Origin: Acinetobacter schindleri CIP 107287
GTDB taxonomy: Bacteria > Pseudomonadota > Gammaproteobacteria > Pseudomonadales > Moraxellaceae
NCBI RefSeq assembly: GCF_000368625.1
Contig: NZ_KB849580.1
Location: 62,001 to 126,000, forward strand
Direction of reading: 5' to 3'
Length of the DNA: 64,000 nt
The notes beneath the pieces are model-generated. The model saw nothing but the letters and a program-made list of their open reading frames with translations. It had not been told where the DNA came from and searched no databases. The position numbers and the translations under genes were made by a program. Below are positions 8,426-18,249 of this stretch, one piece after another. Within the stretch, counting starts at the first letter, position 1. Every line of letters starts with the position of its first letter.

Positions 8426-9298
8426 TTACTGGGTTTCAATTTCCCGCAGACGGATCAGACCTTCCTGGGTTGTACTACAGACCAGTTCTCCATTCTGCCA
8501 CATACGACCGAAGTTCAGACCACGTGAGCTGGCACTCACTGTCGCATCCATATCATAAAGCATCCATTCATCGGCCCGGAATGGCTTATGGAAATACATG
8601 GCATGGTCGATGCTGGCACATTGTAGGTTTGGTGAAATATAGCTCAGACCATGTGGACGCAATGCTGTCGTCATCAAGGTAAAGTCTGAGTAGAAGGCAG
8701 CAATCGCCTGATGCAGCGAAACCTCATCAACTTCCGGAGCGACTTGGCCATGGGTACGGATATAGTGCGCATAATTTGGCGCTTCCGGTTGCGGCTGGAA
8801 TGGATTCACCGGCATCACAGGACGAATTTCTACATGGCGATCACGCATAAATGAAGCACGGACATTTTCCGGTACGAATTCAACAATCTGATGCTTCAGT
8901 TCTGCCTCATTTTTCAGGCTGTCAACTGAGGGATATTCTGGTTCAGAAATCTGATAGTTCAAGCCTTCTTCTGGTTCGGCAAAAGACACCATACACATAA
9001 AGATAGTACGGCCATGCTGAATCGCACGCACCTGACGACTGGCAAAACTCTTGCCATCACGGATACGATCTACTTCATAGATAATCGGTGCATTGACATC
9101 TCCTCCAAACAGGAAATAGGCATGCAATGAATGTGCTGGACGATCAGTCGTATACGATGCAGCACGCAAAGCCTGTCCTAATACCTGCCCACCGAATACG
9201 CGCTTGCCTACCAGGTTACGGCTAATTCCACGGAAAATATTCTCTTCCAGCTTTTCCAGGCTAAGCAATTCAACCAGTTCTTGTGTTAAGACATTCAT
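8426..9298 (-). CDS. tesB: Acyl-CoA thioesterase II
   Basis: Cytosolic hydrolysis of acyl-CoA to free fatty acid and CoA. 290 aa from the ATG at 9298, preceded by AGG at a workable distance; an in-frame start 48 bp upstream is disfavoured. This length matches TesB (about 286 aa). Double hot-dog layout: first half with FGGQVLGQALRAA and SLHAYFL; second half with LPHGLS-like RPHGLSYISPNLQ, SIDHAMYFHKPFRADEWMLYD and ASSRGL. The catalytic Asp/Ser-Thr/Gln set lies in the second repeat (SIDHAM; the Gln is in STTQEGL near the C-terminus). Confidence 0.93.
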   Translation of the reverse strand: MNVLTQELVELLSLEKLEENIFRGISRNLVGKRVFGGQVLGQALRAASYTTDRPAHSLHAYFLFGGDVNAPIIYEVDRIRDGKSFASRQVRAIQHGRTIFMCMVSFAEPEEGLNYQISEPEYPSVDSLKNEAELKHQIVEFVPENVRASFMRDRHVEIRPVMPVNPFQPQPEAPNYAHYIRTHGQVAPEVDEVSLHQAIAAFYSDFTLMTTALRPHGLSYISPNLQCASIDHAMYFHKPFRADEWMLYDMDATVSASSRGLNFGRMWQNGELVCSTTQEGLIRLREIETQ

Positions 9299-9583
9299 AG
9301 GCAACCTATACGATGTTCGGGATATCCAACATTGGAAAAATAACAATGTGCTTCATTTCTGGTAATATTCTGCCATAAATTCTGAGTAAATCCCTAGAGA
9401 TTGACTGACTGGCCTGTCATTCCCTTAATGGACGTTTCGCTAAAAAAAACGTTTTTTCACGTTAAAATCAAAGAACTTTTGTAGAATTTGTTAGAAAATG
9501 ACATATTGTTTTCAAATACAATCTATCAAAATAGATCCCCCTCAGAAATCCTGTGGTTCTGGTCAGTAAAATTAGGAGTAGGT

Positions 9584-12145
9584 ATGTCCAAGAGTGGCTT
9601 TGGTCAAATGTATCGCAAGCTTTCAAGTAAGATGCTTGAACTTGTGGTTACCCCGCATGTACTTGGGGAAGTACCAACGGAAGTCCCTGCTCCAGCGGCT
9701 GACCAGCAAGATCAGAAAAAGATTGTCTGTTATGTTCTGCAAAACCATTCTCGCAGTAATGCGCTGGTGGTAGATGGTGAAACCCGTCGTCTCAAATTGC
9801 CTGCTGCACTTGATCCAATGGATTTAGGTACGCGCCGGGAAAAAGCTTCGGTATTGTTCCTGCAATATCATGATGAAAGCAATCTGCTGAGCTCGCCGCC
9901 CCATGCTTTTCCACCACGTCTGCTGCGTCTGATTGAAGCACTGGAACAGAATCCAGAACTGGATGTAGAACTGATTCCGGTGACCGTGCTATGGGGTCGT
10001 GAGCCAGAGAAAGAAGATTCCTGGTTCAAATTGTTATTTACCGATACCTGGTCAACACCAAGCAAGATGAAACAGCTGGTGAATATTGGTCTGCATGGTC
10101 GTCAGTCTTATCTGGAGTTCCATGAAGCACAGTCTCTGCGTGCACTCATTGATCATGCCAAAGTGACACATCCGAACCTGTCTCCAGCAACTTATATTGT
10201 CAGCACCTTGAATGACTATCTGGATGCCCAACGAGAAGTAGTGCTGGGACCTGACCTTTCAGATCGCCGTAATGTGATGCAGGGTCTGATCAAATCTCCA
10301 GATGTGCAGGCGGCTATCCGTAATGAAAGTATCCGCAGCAAGATCAGTGTGGATGAAGCTGAACGCCGTGCCATTGGTTATTTAAATGAAATCGTATCAG
10401 ATTACTCCAACTCAACCGTACGTTTTGCCGATAAGGCCCTGACCCGTCTCTGGACTCAGCTCTATGACGGCATTGATGTACATAACTTCAGTACGGTACG
10501 TGAACTGGCGAAAGACTATGAAATTGTCTATGCACCATGTCACCGTAGTCATATCGACTACCTGTTATTGTCTTATGTGATTTATCGTCGTGGTTTGATG
10601 GTGCCGTACATCGCAGCGGGTGATAACCTGAACATGCCATTTGTTGGTCAGATCTTGCGTGGCGGTGGTGCCTTCTTTATCCGCCGTACTTTCCGCGGTA
10701 ATGCACTCTATACGACAGTTTTCAAAGAATATCTGTATAGCGTTCTGTCACGTAATACTCCACTGGAATACTTTATTGAAGGTGGCCGTTCACGTACCGG
10801 CCGTCTGTTGCCACCGAAAACCGGTATGCTGGCAATGACCGTGCATGGTCATTTGCGTGGCAAAGCGAAGCCTATCGTATTTGTACCCACCTATATCGGC
10901 TATGAACGTCTGATGGAAGGTGCAACTTATGTAGGTGAAATGAACGGTAAGGAAAAAGAAGCAGAATCTATTTTTGGCATTCTAAAAACCTTGCGCAAGA
11001 TTGAACGTATTTTCGGTAAGGTACATCTGAATTTTGGTGAACCCGTCTTTCTGGATGACATGCTGAAACAGCATGGTGCAGATGAAATCAAGATTGAAAA
11101 AAATGATGATCCAATCCCGCCAGCAGTATCTGAAGCAGTAAATAGTTCTGCACAGGCGATTCTGGAAAATATTAACCGTGCAGCCGTCATTAACCCGGTA
11201 TCCCTGCTGTCACTCATTTTATTAGCAACACCAAAACACACACTGGATGAGGCGATTTGTATCAAACAGTTAGATACTTATCGTAATCTGCTGACGTCTT
11301 TGCCATATGATGAACGTATGCAAGTGACGCCGTTATCAGGGAAAGAAATCATTGCCTATGCAATGAAGTTGAAACTGATCAAACGCGTCAATCATGTGCT
11401 GGGCAATATTATCGCCATCGAAGATAATCAGGCGATTTTACTGACCTATTTCCGCAACAATATTGTGCATGCCTTTGTATTACCATCACTGGTAGCCGCC
11501 CTGGTAAATCATAATGGTATTATTCGCCGTGATGATCTGGTGAATATCAGCAGCACGCTGTATCCATTCCTGAAAGCTGAACTGTTCCTGAAATGGCATG
11601 AAGATGAAATCAAGGTACCAGTAAACGCTTATATTGATGCTTTGATTGCAGCGAAGTTAATTGCACAGGATGGTGAAAATTTGGTGGCACCTACACCAAA
11701 CAGCGAAGCGCATCATCAGCTAGAAGTTTTGGCTGCACCTGTCATGCAAAGTATCGAGCGCTATTACATGACGCTGGCACTGATCACCCAGCGTGGTTCA
11801 GGCAATATCTCCACCCGTCAGGTTGAAGAATTAAGCCATCTGGTAGGTCAGCGTTTGTCTGTACTGTATGAATTCAATTCACCAGAATTCTTTGATAAGG
11901 CACTGTTCCAAAGCTTTATCAAAACGCTAACTCAAAAAGGTTATATCAGTACTAATGAAGACAATGCGATTGTCTTTGATGAAAGCTTCAAAAATATCGC
12001 TCAGTATGCGGATCTGGTACTGGATGAAGTAAAGCTGCAAATGCTTCATAACCTTACAGCCTTTACGGATGAAGAATTGAAAGAAGCTTTGGATGCCTTG
12101 GCAGCTGAACAAGCCAAGAAGCGTGCGAAACGGAAGAAAAAGTAA
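9584..12145 (+). CDS. plsB: Glycerol-3-phosphate acyltransferase
   Basis: Membrane-associated sn-glycerol-3-phosphate 1-O-acyltransferase, first step of phospholipid synthesis. 853 aa from the ATG at 9584, which has an AGGAG ribosome binding site; an in-frame ATG at 9488 lacks this support. Acyltransferase blocks in order: I CHRSHIDYLL (HX4D), II GGGAFFIRR, III IEGGRSRTGRLLPPKTGM, IV VFVPTYIGYERL. The C-terminus is a short basic run (KKRAKRKKK). The region 9299-9583 upstream is its promoter area, shared divergently with tesB. The family's full length is retained. Confidence 0.95.
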   Translation: MSKSGFGQMYRKLSSKMLELVVTPHVLGEVPTEVPAPAADQQDQKKIVCYVLQNHSRSNALVVDGETRRLKLPAALDPMDLGTRREKASVLFLQYHDESNLLSSPPHAFPPRLLRLIEALEQNPELDVELIPVTVLWGREPEKEDSWFKLLFTDTWSTPSKMKQLVNIGLHGRQSYLEFHEAQSLRALIDHAKVTHPNLSPATYIVSTLNDYLDAQREVVLGPDLSDRRNVMQGLIKSPDVQAAIRNESIRSKISVDEAERRAIGYLNEIVSDYSNSTVRFADKALTRLWTQLYDGIDVHNFSTVRELAKDYEIVYAPCHRSHIDYLLLSYVIYRRGLMVPYIAAGDNLNMPFVGQILRGGGAFFIRRTFRGNALYTTVFKEYLYSVLSRNTPLEYFIEGGRSRTGRLLPPKTGMLAMTVHGHLRGKAKPIVFVPTYIGYERLMEGATYVGEMNGKEKEAESIFGILKTLRKIERIFGKVHLNFGEPVFLDDMLKQHGADEIKIEKNDDPIPPAVSEAVNSSAQAILENINRAAVINPVSLLSLILLATPKHTLDEAICIKQLDTYRNLLTSLPYDERMQVTPLSGKEIIAYAMKLKLIKRVNHVLGNIIAIEDNQAILLTYFRNNIVHAFVLPSLVAALVNHNGIIRRDDLVNISSTLYPFLKAELFLKWHEDEIKVPVNAYIDALIAAKLIAQDGENLVAPTPNSEAHHQLEVLAAPVMQSIERYYMTLALITQRGSGNISTRQVEELSHLVGQRLSVLYEFNSPEFFDKALFQSFIKTLTQKGYISTNEDNAIVFDESFKNIAQYADLVLDEVKLQMLHNLTAFTDEELKEALDALAAEQAKKRAKRKKK

Positions 12146-12157
12146 GATTATTTAAGC

Positions 12158-12262
12158 GCCCTCTCCCTCTGGGATGAGAAGCATTGCTTCGCAAGAGGGA
12201 TGAGAGAAAATGTTTAAAAACTTACCTCTCCCTAACCCTCTCCTAAAAGGAGAGGGAACCCA
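12158..12262. repeat. C/T-rich intergenic hairpin repeat, copy 1 (plsB / SDR gap)
   Basis: Composite element. A CCCTCTCCCTCTGGGATGAG arm comes first, then a central GCATTGCTTCGCAAG module, then a second part with the perfect hairpin CCCTCTCC-TAAAA-GGAGAGGG (about 12235-12255). It fills almost the whole gap between convergent genes. Three related copies occur at about 18.1, 28.0 and 48.5 kb. Confidence 0.75.
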
Positions 12263-12265
12263 ACT

Positions 12266-13084
12266 TTATTCAAGATGAGTGAATAACTTCATCAATTCCA
12301 AATAATCCTGAAAACAATCTTGATGCTTTAACTCATATCCCATTTTTTGCATACGGGTAGCATATAGTTTCTTCCCCGTCACCTGCTCACTTTCTACCTT
12401 TAATAAAGGCAATCTCATCTGCTGCTGAAACCATTGCAGAACTTCATGCAACAGTTGTGGCTGGTTATTGGTCAAAATATATGAAGATTCAAGATGTTCC
12501 ACGTGAATCATCTCAGCCATAAAACGTGACAAGTCTTCAATATGAATCCGATTCGACCAGTGCAGATTTGGATAACTGGACATAAATCGTGCCATTTTTT
12601 CCAAGCGTGCAACTGAAGCTCCATAAATCCCACTTGGGCGGATGATCGTACATTGGTCTGGATAAGCAGCTAAATAAATCTGCTCCATTTGATGCAGGAC
12701 TTTGCCTTGCGGATCATTCGGATAAATTGCACTGTCATCATCCACCCGCTCTCCGGCATTCTCGCCATAGACCCGGGTGGACGACACGACAACCAGACGT
12801 TTTATCGGATGGGATTTTAGCGCAGTCACAATTGGACCGACTGAGTCCAGATAAGTCTGTTGATAAGCTTCGACCGTACTCTGGTCAGGACTGAGCAAGA
12901 CGTAGACCCAGTCAATCGGTGCAAGGCTGCTTAAATCGAGTTGATGCACATCCTGAACATGATGAGTGGCACAGGAATCTGTTTTCGCACTGCGACTGAT
13001 TGTGCTAATTTGATGACCTTGCTCAAATAATTGTTTAGCTATGCGTGCGGATGTTTTACCATAACCGATAAATAAAATATGCAT
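12266..13084 (-). CDS. SDR-like NAD(P)-binding protein (YeeZ-like)
   Basis: 272-aa atypical short-chain dehydrogenase/epimerase-like protein. The N-terminal Rossmann strand and loop are MHILFIGYGKTSARIAKQLF, with VVVSSTRVYGENAG (Ser and Tyr at the usual SDR positions) and IIRPSGIYG further on, as in nucleotide-sugar epimerase relatives. The GxGxxxA-type loop resembles E. coli YeeZ. The substrate is unknown. It is divergent from recG (34 bp between the start codons), so promoters must overlap. Confidence 0.82.
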   Translation of the reverse strand: MHILFIGYGKTSARIAKQLFEQGHQISTISRSAKTDSCATHHVQDVHQLDLSSLAPIDWVYVLLSPDQSTVEAYQQTYLDSVGPIVTALKSHPIKRLVVVSSTRVYGENAGERVDDDSAIYPNDPQGKVLHQMEQIYLAAYPDQCTIIRPSGIYGASVARLEKMARFMSSYPNLHWSNRIHIEDLSRFMAEMIHVEHLESSYILTNNQPQLLHEVLQWFQQQMRLPLLKVESEQVTGKKLYATRMQKMGYELKHQDCFQDYLELMKLFTHLE

Positions 13085-13118
13085 TCAGCACCAAATCACA
13101 AAACCTGGTTGAGGGGAC

Positions 13119-15164
13119 ATGGCTGCAGTCCATCAGTTACAAGGTGTCGGCAATGCCGCCGCCACATTACTTGAAAAATTAAATCTGTTCACAACTGATG
13201 ATTTGCTCTTTCATCTGCCACGTGACTACGAAGACCGTAGCACGATCATTCCCATGAATCAATTGACTGTGGGACGTAGCTATTTGCTGGAAGGTATTGT
13301 CAAAGGCGTAGATTTTCCACCAGGTAAACGCAAGTCCATGGCCGTACTGCTGGATGATGATTGCGGTAAGGTGACGCTACGTTTCTATCATATCTATAAG
13401 GGCATTACCGACCGCTGCAAAGTTGGTGCAAGATTAAGAGTCTTTGGCGAAGTGCGTGTTGGTGCCCGTGGCCTGGAAATGTATCACCCCGAACTACAGG
13501 TCATTACTGAACATACCCCACTTCCACAGACACAACTTACCGCGATCTATCCGGCAACTGAAGGCCTGACCCAACCCAAGTTACGTGAATATATCAAACA
13601 GGCGCTCGCCCTACACAGTGATGATCTACCGGAATTGCTACCGGCTAAATTCAGCAATGGCTATGACCTGAAGCAGGCACTGGAATATATCCATCACCCT
13701 CCAGTCGATGCCAACATGTTGCAGCTGGCACAGGGTTCCCACCCCGCCCAGCAGCGTCTGATCTTTGAGGAACTGGTCGCGCATCAGATCAGTTTACTGA
13801 CCCGCCGTGCCTTTATTCAGCAGATTGAAGCGCCTGCATTTTCACCAAGTAAGCGTTATGCCAAACAGTTGCTCGCGGGTCTACCTTTTGAAATGACGGG
13901 GGCGCAAAAACGTGTTTCACGAGAAGTTGCCCATGACATGAAAGGCAACAAACCGATGTTGCGTCTGGTACAGGGCGATGTCGGTGCAGGTAAAACACTG
14001 GTTGCTGGTGTGGCGGCCTGTCATGCTCTGGAAGAAGGCTGGCAAGTGGCCCTGATGGCACCAACCGAAATTCTAGCAGAACAGCATTATTTAAATTTTA
14101 AAAAATGGTTTGAGCCACTGGGACTGACTGTTTCATGGCTGTCTGGCAAGCAAAAGGGTAAAGCCCGTACTGCGGCAGAACAAAGCATTAAAGATGGCAG
14201 TGCCAATCTGGTGGTTGGCACCCATGCCTTGTTTCAGGAAAATGTCGAGTTTGCCAAATTGGGGCTGGTAATTATTGATGAACAGCATCGCTTTGGTGTG
14301 GATCAGCGTCTGGCTTTGCGCAATAAAGGGCTGGATGGTATGTCTCCACATCAACTGGTCATGACGGCGACACCAATTCCACGTACGCTCGCCATGTCTG
14401 CGTATGGTGATCTGGACACTTCAGTTATTGATGAACTGCCACCAGGTCGTACTCCGATCCAAACCGTCACTATCCCACTGGACCGCCGTGAAGAAGTACT
14501 CCAACGTATTGCCACCAACTGTGCTGAAGGTAAGCAGGCGTATTGGGTCTGTACTCTGGTCGAACAGTCAGAAATGTTAGATGCCCAAGCAGCAGAAGCC
14601 ACTTTTGCCGAAATTAAGGAACGCTTCCCGGAAATCAATATCGGTCTGGTCCATGGCAAGATGAAGCCTGATGAAAAGCAGGCGGTGATGCAACAATTTA
14701 AAAATAATGAATTGCAGCTATTGATTGCCACGACCGTGATTGAGGTGGGTGTCGATGTACCGAATGCTTCTCTGATGGTGATTGAGAATGCTGAGCGTCT
14801 CGGACTCTCACAACTGCATCAGCTGCGTGGCCGTGTTGGTCGGGGTGCGAAAGCCAGTTTCTGTGTACTCCTGTATAAGCATCCTCTTTCTCAGAATGGT
14901 CAGGAACGTTTGCGTATCATGCGTGAAACCAATGACGGTTTTATCATCGCGGAAAAGGATCTGGAACTGCGTGGTCCAGGTGAACTGCTTGGCACCAAAC
15001 AAACCGGAGATATGGGTTTCCGGGTAGCCAAGCTGGAACGGGATGACCACCTGCTTAATCAGGCACATTATGTGGCGCAGCAGATGTTAAAGGATTATCC
15101 GAAACAGGCCGATGCGTTATTAAAACGCTGGTTACCTGAGGCACCACGTTATGCCTATGTCTAA
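13119..15164 (+). CDS. recG: ATP-dependent DNA helicase RecG
   Basis: Branch-migrating helicase that regresses stalled forks and processes Holliday junctions. 681 aa, normal length. An N-terminal wedge/OB region (about 1-230) leads to helicase motif I GDVGAGKT, DEQHRFG (motif II variant typical of RecG), TATPIPRTLA (III), and C-terminal LRGRVGRG (VI). LRGPGELLGTKQTG near the end is characteristic of RecG/Mfd. The 3' end overlaps the comF start by 14 bp, so the two genes are probably translated from one message. Confidence 0.97.
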   Translation: MAAVHQLQGVGNAAATLLEKLNLFTTDDLLFHLPRDYEDRSTIIPMNQLTVGRSYLLEGIVKGVDFPPGKRKSMAVLLDDDCGKVTLRFYHIYKGITDRCKVGARLRVFGEVRVGARGLEMYHPELQVITEHTPLPQTQLTAIYPATEGLTQPKLREYIKQALALHSDDLPELLPAKFSNGYDLKQALEYIHHPPVDANMLQLAQGSHPAQQRLIFEELVAHQISLLTRRAFIQQIEAPAFSPSKRYAKQLLAGLPFEMTGAQKRVSREVAHDMKGNKPMLRLVQGDVGAGKTLVAGVAACHALEEGWQVALMAPTEILAEQHYLNFKKWFEPLGLTVSWLSGKQKGKARTAAEQSIKDGSANLVVGTHALFQENVEFAKLGLVIIDEQHRFGVDQRLALRNKGLDGMSPHQLVMTATPIPRTLAMSAYGDLDTSVIDELPPGRTPIQTVTIPLDRREEVLQRIATNCAEGKQAYWVCTLVEQSEMLDAQAAEATFAEIKERFPEINIGLVHGKMKPDEKQAVMQQFKNNELQLLIATTVIEVGVDVPNASLMVIENAERLGLSQLHQLRGRVGRGAKASFCVLLYKHPLSQNGQERLRIMRETNDGFIIAEKDLELRGPGELLGTKQTGDMGFRVAKLERDDHLLNQAHYVAQQMLKDYPKQADALLKRWLPEAPRYAYV

Positions 15165-15786
15165 ACTGATTCAGCAAGGCAAGCATTGGCTGGGCAAGTT
15201 ACAACCCTGCCAGCTTTGTCACAACGATTATCAAACAATTCATTCAGTATGCCAGGATTGCTGGAACCAGCTACCCTGGGCACATCAGACCATCCAGCGC
15301 CAGGAAATGCAGGTACAGATTGCCTGCCATTATGACTATCCGATGGATCGTCTGATTCAGTTGTTCAAATATGAGCAGAAGCTTTATCTGGAAAACTTGT
15401 TAGCAGGCGCGCTTATCAGTTTAAAACTTCCCAAAGTCAGCGCAGTCGTCCCGATGCCAATCTCAACAGACAAATTGGTACAGCGCGGCTATAACCAGTC
15501 CTTACTGCTGGCTAAACAGGTCGCAAAGCATCTTCAAGTTCCAGTTTGGCAACCGGTGAGCCGGCTCAAACAGCATTCACAAAAAGGCTTAAGCCGCCTG
15601 GAACGGATTGAAGGTATTGAAGCACAATTTCAGATCAGTACATCATCAAAATTGCGTTATCGTAAGGTGCTGGTTATTGATGATGTGGTAACAACTGGTA
15701 GTTCAATTCGTGCACTTAATCAGAAGCTCGAAGAACTTGGCTGCCAGCAAATTTATACAGCCTGTGTCGCAGGTGCAAAGCTTTAA
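15151..15786 (+). CDS. comF: ComF-family phosphoribosyltransferase-like protein
   Basis: 211-aa ComF/GntX family protein linked to natural transformation in competent bacteria; Acinetobacter species are often competent. The N-terminal zinc-finger-like cysteines are PCQLCHNDYQ...SVCQDCW. The C-terminal PRTase fold has VVPMPISTDKLVQRGYNQS and the PRPP loop VLVIDDVVTTGSS. The start overlaps the end of recG; an alternative ATG lies two codons in (15157). Its exact biochemical activity is not established; translational coupling to recG suggests a DNA-processing context. Confidence 0.9.
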   Translation: MPMSKLIQQGKHWLGKLQPCQLCHNDYQTIHSVCQDCWNQLPWAHQTIQRQEMQVQIACHYDYPMDRLIQLFKYEQKLYLENLLAGALISLKLPKVSAVVPMPISTDKLVQRGYNQSLLLAKQVAKHLQVPVWQPVSRLKQHSQKGLSRLERIEGIEAQFQISTSSKLRYRKVLVIDDVVTTGSSIRALNQKLEELGCQQIYTACVAGAKL

Positions 15787-15787
15787 A

Positions 15788-16189
15788 TTAAGCTTGGGCT
15801 AAAAGATTTGACTTCACCCATGGAATTACAATTTCTGTGGTTAACGGGGCCAGCGCTAAGTCTTGTTCATTGAGATCAATCCATTTCATCTCGGCAATCT
15901 CCGCCTCAATTTTTGGCATTTGATCCAGTTTGACCAGATATACATAACTGACCAGTTGGTGGTCGGGTTCATTCGCGGTATTCGTTTCAAAACGACCCAC
16001 AAATTGCTGTACTTCAGCCTGACAGCAGATTTCTTCCTGGATTTCACGAACAATCGTCTCTTCAGGTGCTTCATTCGGTTCCAGCTTGCCACCCACCTGC
16101 ATAAAGCAGCTGGTACCTTTCTTACGTACAACCAATAATTGCTGTGCTTCATTCAGTACAATGCCGGCGGCAACAGTAATAACTTTCAT
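15788..16189 (-). CDS. NUDIX hydrolase
   Basis: 133-aa single-domain NUDIX pyrophosphohydrolase. The Nudix box is readable as GGKLEPNEAPEETIVREIQE followed by EI, with the REIQEE catalytic core binding Mg2+. The N-terminus MKVITVAAGIVLNEAQQLLVVRKKG is typical of MutT-like proteins. Substrate cannot be read from sequence. It ends 2 bp from the convergent comF stop. Confidence 0.92.
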   Translation of the reverse strand: MKVITVAAGIVLNEAQQLLVVRKKGTSCFMQVGGKLEPNEAPEETIVREIQEEICCQAEVQQFVGRFETNTANEPDHQLVSYVYLVKLDQMPKIEAEIAEMKWIDLNEQDLALAPLTTEIVIPWVKSNLLAQA

Positions 16190-16220
16190 AACAACTTAAA
16201 TTTAAAAATGATCAATGGGC

Positions 16221-16814
16221 TTATTTCACGAGATCTTGCTGATCAACCATCCCCCATTTCGCTTGCGGTGGTTGATAATTCTCAAAAGCATCCAGAATTG
16301 TTTCAATTTCTTCACTGACAATGAGTTTCTCGGTAAAACGTGCCTTGGTAAAACCCTGTTCAGTCGTGTGCTGAATAAAATGAATCAAACCGGTATAGAA
16401 GTTTTCTGCATTTAAAAATGCGCATGGCTTTTCATGAATACCGAGCTGTGCCCAGGTCCATTGCTCAAAGATTTCTTCCAGTGTTCCTACACCACCCGGT
16501 ATCGCAATAAAACCATCTGCCAGTTCTGACATTTTGGTTTTGCGCTCGTGCATATTTTCAACGATATATAGTTCAGTCAGACCTGGATGGGCCAATTCAC
16601 GGTCTACCAGTTGCTTTGGAATCACCCCAATCACTTGGCCGCCCGCAGCCAGAGTACTGTCCGCAACAATTCCCATCAAGCCTGAACGGCCACCACCATA
16701 GACCAGTGTTTGCTGTCTAGCTGCCAGCGTCTGGCCGACTTTTTCAGCAATCTGGGTATAAACAGGTGCGATCCCCAGTGCGGAACCACAAAAAATTGCG
16801 ATAGAATTCATCAT
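16221..16814 (-). CDS. LOG-family protein (TIGR00730 Rossmann fold)
   Basis: 197 aa. The family includes LONELY GUY cytokinin-activating phosphoribohydrolases and bacterial nucleotide 5'-monophosphate N-ribosidases. Signature stretches: YGGGRSGLMG (about 40-49) and the PGGVGTLEEIFE motif (about 107-118), which contains the catalytic Glu; an Arg precedes it in ERKTKM. Start at 16814: MMNSIAIFCGSALG. In bacteria the physiological substrate is probably a purine nucleotide such as AMP; this is family knowledge, not shown here. Confidence 0.92.
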   Translation of the reverse strand: MMNSIAIFCGSALGIAPVYTQIAEKVGQTLAARQQTLVYGGGRSGLMGIVADSTLAAGGQVIGVIPKQLVDRELAHPGLTELYIVENMHERKTKMSELADGFIAIPGGVGTLEEIFEQWTWAQLGIHEKPCAFLNAENFYTGLIHFIQHTTEQGFTKARFTEKLIVSEEIETILDAFENYQPPQAKWGMVDQQDLVK

Positions 16815-16964
16815 TTTTCACCATTTAGTTCTAGCTGTATCGCAAGGAATCCCTGATCGAAGCTTTTTTTGAAAAAATAACTGTTCAATCAGTGTTTTTA
16901 TTCAATTCCTTGTCTAAAATACACCCATTCCAATTTACATACTGCGCAAGGGAGAAAAGACAGC

Positions 16965-17978
16965 ATGCTTGAAGCCTTTTATGCCACAGAGCGCGGTAGC
17001 CTAGAAGATGCCACTATTAATGGCGACTTTGATTTACATCAAGATTTGGTTTGGGTTGATCTGATTGCTCCTTCACAGGAAGAGCAGCAATGGATCATGG
17101 ACGCTTATGAGCAAAATCTTCCTACGCTCAAGTCATTAGAAGACATTTCATCCAGTGCCCGATTTTACCGCGATGATGACGGTATTTTGCATATCAGCAC
17201 TTATTTTTTAACGAAAAATAAAAACTATCAGGTCGAAGAAGATACTGAAGATCAATCCAGCATTTTAGCCACGGTGCAAACCGTCGCCTTCATTCTGCAT
17301 AAAGATCGGTTGTTTACCTTGCGTGGGGAAAAGCTGGTCGCGTTCCGTGCCTTTCGTGCTCGTGCGCGCCGCAATGATTATGAGATTGATTATAAGGATC
17401 CGACCTGGATTCTACTTGGCCTGCTTGAAGCCAAGCTGGATGAGCTGGCGGATATTCTGGAAGATGTGCACAAGGATCTGGAAAAATACTCAACCGAAGT
17501 TCTGAATAACCGCCATCGTGAACAGATTCTGGATCTGGATGACATGATTACCCGTCTGGCACAGCTCGAGGATATGCTTGGAAAAGCCCAGCTTTGTCTG
17601 ATCGATTTACGCCGGGTACTGACCTTCCTGTCCCGTCCACGGGCGCTCGGTAGTCATATCTATGATGCGGACATTCGAGAGCTCAGTGAAGATGTACGCT
17701 CTCTGGTTGAGCATGATGCTTTCTTATTCCAGAAGGTGCGATTCCTGCTCGATACAACTTCCGGATTCATTAATACCGAACAGAATGACACAATCCGTCG
17801 ATTCTCGATCTTGCCAAGTATGCTTGCGCCACCAATGCTGATTGCGAGTATCTATGGGATGAACACAGAAGTTCTGCCTTTTGCACATGGCACCACCAGC
17901 TTTATCATTGTCGGGCTAATTCTGGTCGCATTCTTCATTGGACCATTGATTTACTTTAGATGGAAGAAATGGATTTGA
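16965..17978 (+). CDS. corA: CorA-family magnesium/cobalt channel
   Basis: 337-aa inner-membrane divalent cation channel. A large N-terminal cytoplasmic alpha/beta domain and long helices (LEAKLDELADILEDVHKDLEKYS, about 150-170) precede two C-terminal membrane helices. The selectivity motif YGMNTE (about 298-303) closes TM1; a second TM, TSFIIVGLILVAFFIGPLIYF, and a short basic tail (RWKKWI) follow. CorA, ZntB and related members share this build; with GMN intact, Mg2+ uptake is likely. A GGGAG ribosome binding site precedes the ATG. Confidence 0.93.
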   Translation: MLEAFYATERGSLEDATINGDFDLHQDLVWVDLIAPSQEEQQWIMDAYEQNLPTLKSLEDISSSARFYRDDDGILHISTYFLTKNKNYQVEEDTEDQSSILATVQTVAFILHKDRLFTLRGEKLVAFRAFRARARRNDYEIDYKDPTWILLGLLEAKLDELADILEDVHKDLEKYSTEVLNNRHREQILDLDDMITRLAQLEDMLGKAQLCLIDLRRVLTFLSRPRALGSHIYDADIRELSEDVRSLVEHDAFLFQKVRFLLDTTSGFINTEQNDTIRRFSILPSMLAPPMLIASIYGMNTEVLPFAHGTTSFIIVGLILVAFFIGPLIYFRWKKWI

Positions 17979-17984
17979 GCCAGC

Positions 17985-18165
17985 TTTGAGGCACTGCTTC
18001 AAAGCAAAGCGTAAGAAATCTCTGTATTTAATTCATATCTATTTAATCCCTCGTCAACTTCTCTCTAAAAAAGTGAAGAAAATTCCCCCTCCTTTTCCAG
18101 AGGAGGAGTTAGGTGAGGATTTTCACCCTCTCTCTTTAACTCTCCCTGAGGGAGAGAGGACTTAC
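17985..18165. repeat. C/T-rich intergenic hairpin repeat, copy 2 (corA / mlaB gap)
   Basis: Contains a GGCACTGCTTCAAAGCAAAG module (about 17990-18009), then CCCCCTCCTTTTCCAGAGGAGG and a perfect CTCTCCC-TGA-GGGAGAG hairpin (about 18141-18157). Structurally like copy 1, and again between convergent genes. A 75-codon ORF across it is an artefact of the repeat. Confidence 0.65.
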
Positions 18166-18221
18166 AATCTATACTTAGATCTATTTGATTTTCATTATTT
18201 TTTTAAAATCTAATCACAATA

Positions 18222-18245
18222 AAAAAGCACCTTTCGGTGCTTTTT
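18222..18245. terminator. Terminator of the mla operon (bidirectional)
   Basis: Stem AAAAAGCACC (18222-18231) / GGTGCTTTTT (18236-18245), loop TTTC. It lies 5 bp beyond the mlaB stop. Confidence 0.9.
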
Positions 18246-18249
18246 CTTT

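Noticed and set aside
17986..18213. 75-codon ORF after corA
   Set aside because: It runs through the C/T-rich intergenic repeat, has low-complexity composition and no ribosome binding site.
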